Source: CAIMDX01 sp041652155 (GTDB taxonomy: Bacteria; Patescibacteriota; Minisyncoccia; Minisyncoccales; JAQTVQ01). From it: a stretch of 52,049 nucleotides of DNA. Made by a program: the position numbers and the translations under genes. The stretch covers positions 1 to 52,049 of the forward strand of contig JBAZHV010000007.1 of assembly GCA_041652155.1 (NCBI GenBank). The letters run 5' to 3'. A model generated the notes under the pieces. The model searched no databases. It had not been told where the DNA came from and was given only the letters and a program-made list of their open reading frames with translations. Positions 47,747-52,049 of this stretch are shown in pieces; position 1 is the stretch's first letter, and every line of letters starts with the position of its first letter.

Positions 47747-50700
47747 ATGAAAATAAAAGACTTTTCCAAAAGCAAGATATCTTTTCCTTTACCCGGTCTT
47801 ATCTTTTTGCAAAAAGAGAGCTGGCGCCAGCTTTGGCAGGAGGACATGAAGGAACTCTTTAGCGAGGTTTCTCCGATCCGCGATTATACCGCCAAAGAAT
47901 TAGCGCTTTATTTTGTAGATTACAGGTTGGGCAAGCCCAATTACGAAGACAGTTTTGAGGCCAAAGAGAACAATGATTCTTTTGAGGCGCCTTTAAGGGT
48001 GACCGTCAGGCTGGTCAATCTTAAAACCAAAGAAGAAAAAGACCAGGAAATATTTTTTGGAAATTTCCCCCTTCTGACAGACAGGGGAACTTTTGTTATC
48101 AACGGAGTGGAGAGAGTTGTCATCTCCCAGCTTATCCGTTCTCCGGGCGTATTTTTTCCGCAAGAAGTCATCCGCGGAAAAAGATGTTTTGGAGCTAAGG
48201 TCATTCCGAACAGGGGAGCTTGGCTGGAATTCGAGACCGATCCGTCCGGATTTTTGAGCGTTAAGATCGATCGAAAGAGAAGACTGCCCGCCACCACTTT
48301 ATTAAAAGCTTTAGCCGGTTATACTAACGACAATATCAGAGAAATTTTTGGCGGAATAGATTCCGGTGAGATCAATTACATAGAAGAGACGTTGAAAAAA
48401 GATCACACCAGCAGCCAATCCGATGCTTTGCTTGAGATATATCAAAGATTGAGATCCGGTGAGCTTTCCACTCCGGAGGCGGCCAAGGAATTGATCTTCA
48501 ATATGTTTTTCAATTTTGAGAGATACGATCTTTCGAAAGTCGGGCGCTGGAAGATCTGGTCCCGTTTGACCGAAGTAAGACCGGCCAAGGAAAGAGAGAT
48601 TTTGAAAGAAGATCGCGTTTTGAAGGAGGAAGATTTGATCGCCGTGATCAAAGAAGTTATCAGATTGAACAACGATCCCTCCGCGCAGCCGGATGAAATA
48701 GACCACTTGGCCAACCGCCGCGTCAGAACGATGTCGGAACTTTTGTTGAATAAATTAAGAGTAGGATTGATGAGAATGGCCCGTATCGCCAAAGACAAAA
48801 TGTCGGTTTTGGCCGCAGAGGTCATCACTCCTTCGCAGTTGGTCAACCCGAGGCCGTTTATGGCTCAGGCCACCCAATTTTTCTCTTCCAGCCAATTCTC
48901 GCAATTCATGGACACGGAGAATACTCTTGCCGAGCTTGAACACAAGCGCAGATTGACCGCTACCGGTCCGGGAGGCTTGACCAGAGAAAGAGCCGGATTC
49001 GAGGTTCGCGACGTGCAGCCTTCCCACTATGGAAAGATCTGCCCCATCCAAACCCCTGAAGGTCCGAATGTAGGCTTGGTGGGCTATTTGGCCATGTACA
49101 GCCGCTTGAATCCTTATGGTTTTTTGGAGACCCCTTATTATCCGGTCAAAGACGGAAAAATTGCGAGCTCTTCTCAATATTTGAACGCCAGCGAGGAAGA
49201 AAAACACAATATAGCTTCTGCCAGCATAGCTTTGGACGACAAAGGCCGGATCACGGAGGACAGAGTGGAGGCTCGCGTAAAAGGAGAATCTTCTGAAGTG
49301 GAAAAAGAGAAGATCGATTATGTTGATGTATCGCCTCAACAGTTTTTGTCTGTTGCCACAGCCTTGATCCCTTTCTTGCAGAACGATGACGCGAACCGCG
49401 CCCAGATGGGATCGAACATGCAGAGACAGGCGGTTCCGTTGGTAAATCCCGAGCCTCCGTTGGTCGGTACCGGTTTGGAAACAGCCGTAGCCAAAGACTC
49501 CGGACAGGTCATCCTTGCCAGAGAAGCCGGGAAGGTCATTGAAGTCGATGCTACTCAGGTTAAAGTGAAATCCGAGAACGGAATCCAATCTTATAAGGTA
49601 AGAATTTTTGATAAGACCAACCAATACACTTGTTTTCACCAAAGGCCCGTTGTTAAAAAAGGGGAGATGGTAAAAGCCGGACAGATATTGGCCGAAGGAG
49701 GCGGAATTTCGCAAGGACGCTTAAGCTTGGGCCGCAATATATTGGTCGCGTTCTTATCATGGAGAGGGAATACTTATGAAGACGCTATCGTGCTTTCTGA
49801 AAAATTGGTCAAAGAAGATGTCTTCACTTCCATCCACATCAAAGACGCTTTCTGCGACGTTCGCGAAACAAAACTCGGGCCGGAGGTTACCACTTCCGAT
49901 ATTCCTAATGTCGGCGAAGAGAAACTGAAAGATCTGGACGAAGAAGGCATTGTCAGAATCGGCGCCACTGTCAATCCTAATGATATCCTGGTAGGCAAGA
50001 TCTCTCCGAAAGGAGAGGCCGAGTTAAGCGCGGAAGAAAGATTGTTGAGAGCTATTTTCGGCGATAAAGCCAAAGAGGTCAAAGATACCTCTTTAAGAAT
50101 GGAACATGGAAAGCATGGACGCATTGTCGGCATTAAAGTTTTCTCCCGAGAGGACGGCTACAATCTCGAACCCGGCGTATTAAAGAGGATCAGGGTCAGA
50201 ATAGCGGAAATAAGAAAAGTCCAGGTCGGTGATAAATTGGCCGGACGCCATGGAAATAAAGGCGTCGTTTCGAAGATCTTGCCGGTGGAAGAGATGCCTT
50301 TCCTGGAGGACGGCACTCCTATTGATATGGTGTTGAACCTTTTGGGCGTGGTATCGAGAATGAACATCGGACAGATATTGGAGACCCACTTGGGTTTGGC
50401 CGCTCACAAATTGGGATATTTGGCCGAAACCCCGGCTCTCTTCGGAGCCAACGAGGCGGATATCAAAGAAGAGTTAAAGAAAGCGGGGCTGGCCGAAGAC
50501 GGCAAGACCATAGTGATCGATCCAAAGACCGGACAGGCTTTTCCTGAAAGAGTGACGGTCGGTTACGCCTATATGTTGAAATTGATCCATATGATCAAAG
50601 ACAAGATCCATATGAGATCGATCGGGCCCTACTCTTTGATCACTCAGCAGCCTTTGGGAGGAAAAGCTCAATTCGGAGGCCAGAGATTCGGAGAGATGGA

Positions 50701-50983
50701 AGTCTGGGCATTGGAAGGATATGGAGCCGCTCACACTTTGCAGGAAATGCTGACCATCAAGTCCGACGATATAATGGGCAGGGTTTCGGCTTATGAAGCC
50801 ATCTTGAAAGGAGAGAAGATCAAGAGCCCGAATGTTCCCGCTTCATTTACTTTGTTGCTTTCCGAGCTGAAGTCTTTGTCTCTGAACATGGACATCAGGG
50901 AAGCTTTGGCGGCCGTCAAGGACGAACCGAAAAATGAAGAGGAAGGATCGGCCTCGCCCAAAGAAGAAGAGAAAAAAGAGTAA
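47747..50983 (+). CDS. rpoB: RNA polymerase beta subunit
   Basis: Protein of 1078 residues, near the short end for the beta subunit and in line with small bacterial genomes. The rifampicin pocket region has SQFSQFMDTENTLAELEHKR and on to RLTATGPGGLTRERAG, and later GDKLAGRHGNKGVVSKI and GGKAQFGGQRFGEMEVWALE are the canonical C-terminal blocks. Compared with E. coli numbering, 511 is Phe, 522 Ala, 531 Thr and 533 Thr. rplJ/rplL are not upstream, where a site-2 protease gene lies. rpoC follows after 99 bases. Confidence 0.98.
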   Translation: MKIKDFSKSKISFPLPGLIFLQKESWRQLWQEDMKELFSEVSPIRDYTAKELALYFVDYRLGKPNYEDSFEAKENNDSFEAPLRVTVRLVNLKTKEEKDQEIFFGNFPLLTDRGTFVINGVERVVISQLIRSPGVFFPQEVIRGKRCFGAKVIPNRGAWLEFETDPSGFLSVKIDRKRRLPATTLLKALAGYTNDNIREIFGGIDSGEINYIEETLKKDHTSSQSDALLEIYQRLRSGELSTPEAAKELIFNMFFNFERYDLSKVGRWKIWSRLTEVRPAKEREILKEDRVLKEEDLIAVIKEVIRLNNDPSAQPDEIDHLANRRVRTMSELLLNKLRVGLMRMARIAKDKMSVLAAEVITPSQLVNPRPFMAQATQFFSSSQFSQFMDTENTLAELEHKRRLTATGPGGLTRERAGFEVRDVQPSHYGKICPIQTPEGPNVGLVGYLAMYSRLNPYGFLETPYYPVKDGKIASSSQYLNASEEEKHNIASASIALDDKGRITEDRVEARVKGESSEVEKEKIDYVDVSPQQFLSVATALIPFLQNDDANRAQMGSNMQRQAVPLVNPEPPLVGTGLETAVAKDSGQVILAREAGKVIEVDATQVKVKSENGIQSYKVRIFDKTNQYTCFHQRPVVKKGEMVKAGQILAEGGGISQGRLSLGRNILVAFLSWRGNTYEDAIVLSEKLVKEDVFTSIHIKDAFCDVRETKLGPEVTTSDIPNVGEEKLKDLDEEGIVRIGATVNPNDILVGKISPKGEAELSAEERLLRAIFGDKAKEVKDTSLRMEHGKHGRIVGIKVFSREDGYNLEPGVLKRIRVRIAEIRKVQVGDKLAGRHGNKGVVSKILPVEEMPFLEDGTPIDMVLNLLGVVSRMNIGQILETHLGLAAHKLGYLAETPALFGANEADIKEELKKAGLAEDGKTIVIDPKTGQAFPERVTVGYAYMLKLIHMIKDKIHMRSIGPYSLITQQPLGGKAQFGGQRFGEMEVWALEGYGAAHTLQEMLTIKSDDIMGRVSAYEAILKGEKIKSPNVPASFTLLLSELKSLSLNMDIREALAAVKDEPKNEEEGSASPKEEEKKE

Positions 50984-51082
50984 ACATTTTTTGCCAGATC
51001 AAACTTCGCATAACTCATAAAACGCCAGCGCGCTAACTCATAAAATATTTTAGCGTTCGGCTTTAATTGTCAATAATAAATC
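50984..51082 (+). promoter_or_regulatory. rpoB-rpoC spacer with repeated words
   Basis: TAACTCATAAAA occurs twice (51011-51022 and 51034-51045) and CGCTAA (51031-51036) faces TTAGCG (51050-51055). AACGC...GCGTT (51021-51025, 51053-51057) recalls the ACGCT/AGCGT repeat in front of rpoB. It may be a processing or regulatory site. No clear -35/-10 pair is visible. Confidence 0.35.
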
Positions 51083-52049
51083 ATGTTTGTTTCTAACTTA
51101 GAATCAATTAGGATAAAATTGGCCTCTCCTCAGGAGATTTTAAGTTGGTCTCATGGCGAGATAACCAAGCCTGAAACCATCAATTATCGCACCCAGCGTC
51201 CGGAAAAAGACGGTTTATTCTGCGAGAAGATCTTCGGTCCGACCAGAGATTACGAATGCTATTGCGGAAAGTATAAAAGGATCAGATATAAAGGAGTGGT
51301 TTGCGATCGTTGCGGAGTGGAGGTTACCAAGTCTGCCGTCAGGCGCGAAAGAATGGGCCATATAAAATTGGCCACTCCTGTTTCGCATATTTGGTTTTTA
51401 AAAGGCGTTCCGTCAAGAATAGGATTGGTTTTGGATCTGCCTTTTCATAAGGTAGAAGAGGTTATTTATTTTCTCTCTTACATCGTTGTTAACGTTGACG
51501 AGGGGGCCAAAAAGGGAATTTTGGAAGAGATAGAGAGGGAATATAAGTCGAAGCTGAAAGAGCAAAAGTCTTCCATCGAAGATAAAGACGATCAGGACGA
51601 AGCGGCTTCCGATCTCAAGACCGCTCGCGACAGAGCGAGAGAGGAATTGATGTCCCTCAAGCCTTTGAAGATATTGTCCGAGATAGAATACACTCATTTG
51701 GCTTTGAAATACGGAGAGATGTTTGAAGCCGGCACAGGCTCCGAAATTTTGAAACGCATTTTCGAGAAGATGGACCTGTCTAAAGAGATCGACGCGATGG
51801 AAGAGAGAGTGAAGGAGACCGAAGGAGACGAACAAAAGAAAGCTTTGATCAGGATCAACACTTTAAAAGAAATGAGAGAGTCGGGGATCCGTCCCGAATG
51901 GATGTTCTTGGATGTTCTGCCGGTTCTGCCGCCAGACCTGAGACCGATGGTCCAATTGGACGGGGGCCGTTACGCTTCTTCGGATTTGAACGATCTTTAC
52001 CGCAGGATCATCAACCGCAACAATCGTTTGAAACATCTCTTGGAGATCA
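51083..52049 (+). CDS. rpoC: RNA polymerase beta-prime subunit, 5' part
   Basis: The frame opens at ATG 51083 and runs off the end of the window with 322 complete codons. The N-terminal zinc-binding cysteines are present as CYC (C59, C61) and CDRC (C74, C77), and the clamp region with QRPEKDGLFCEKIFGPTRDYE and SHIWFLKG is canonical. The segment at about 140-240 is highly charged, as is usual before the clamp helices. The PVLPPDLRPMVQLDGGRYA block near the end is the standard lid/rudder approach. The catalytic NADFDGD site must be downstream. Confidence 0.97.
   Translation, partial: MFVSNLESIRIKLASPQEILSWSHGEITKPETINYRTQRPEKDGLFCEKIFGPTRDYECYCGKYKRIRYKGVVCDRCGVEVTKSAVRRERMGHIKLATPVSHIWFLKGVPSRIGLVLDLPFHKVEEVIYFLSYIVVNVDEGAKKGILEEIEREYKSKLKEQKSSIEDKDDQDEAASDLKTARDRAREELMSLKPLKILSEIEYTHLALKYGEMFEAGTGSEILKRIFEKMDLSKEIDAMEERVKETEGDEQKKALIRINTLKEMRESGIRPEWMFLDVLPVLPPDLRPMVQLDGGRYASSDLNDLYRRIINRNNRLKHLLEI

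Noticed and set aside
48755..49714. Long minus-strand frame inside rpoB
   Set aside because: Antisense to a highly conserved gene, with no family likeness; a shadow frame.
1..52049. Alternative genetic code with TGA as glycine, as in some CPR lineages
   Set aside because: Several complete conserved genes end at TGA at the expected position (for example 5089, 17969 and 45405), and none has internal TGA.

Overview
The window looks like a chromosomal piece of a Patescibacteria (CPR) bacterium, probably of the Parcubacteria type. This is an inference. It rests on small secretion-type pilin-like proteins, a PilM/N/O/B/T/C type IV pilus locus with no secretin gene in view, very short intergenic spaces, few Shine-Dalgarno sequences, several promoters that would give nearly leaderless mRNAs, and mixed AT-rich coding and GC-rich repeat DNA. 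TGA is used as an ordinary stop, so the code is standard. No rRNA, insertion sequence, phage or CRISPR array is visible.

Layout. 1-5956: Nudix hydrolase, tRNA-Gly, metallo-beta-lactamase-fold hydrolase, small membrane protein, gyrA, a methyltransferase and two cysteine-rich TrbC/VirB2-like pilin proteins. 5957-9328: repeats, tRNA-Leu, then hsp20, a PrsW-type protease and tsaD on the minus strand, then tRNA-Glu. 9329-13705: membrane glycosyltransferase, recG (minus) and an unknown membrane protein (minus). 13841-14096: a structured inverted repeat next to tRNA-Arg(GCG).

14193-28445 is a surface-polysaccharide locus. It has two polyprenyl-phosphate sugar transferases (initiation), an NAD-dependent epimerase, a Wzx-type flippase, a GT-D enzyme, three methyltransferases (two FkbM), one GT2, two GT4 and a large O-antigen ligase/polymerase with C-terminal TPRs. 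28508-29080 holds two tRNA-Ser genes with a GIY-YIG nuclease gene between them and GC-rich repeats beside them. comF (minus) diverges from the pilus locus.

29953-43247 is a complete-looking type IV pilus operon set: pilM, pilN, pilO, a PilP-position protein, pilB, pilT, two pilC copies, three major-pilin-like genes, pilD, and four minor pilins. One of the three pilin genes is a mosaic of the other two. 43336-52049: ligA, rodA, a site-2 protease, rpoB with an elaborate leader, and the 5' part of rpoC, which runs off the window.

The most unusual points are: a family of GC-rich palindromic repeats placed exactly at tRNA gene borders; the mosaic pilin array with a shared upstream AAAAGGTCGA motif; a second sugar transferase with Asn where the family has its nucleophilic Asp; a tRNA-Arg with anticodon GCG and an altered T loop; and the rpoB leader with a promoter, a terminator-like hairpin and a second start-proximal promoter.
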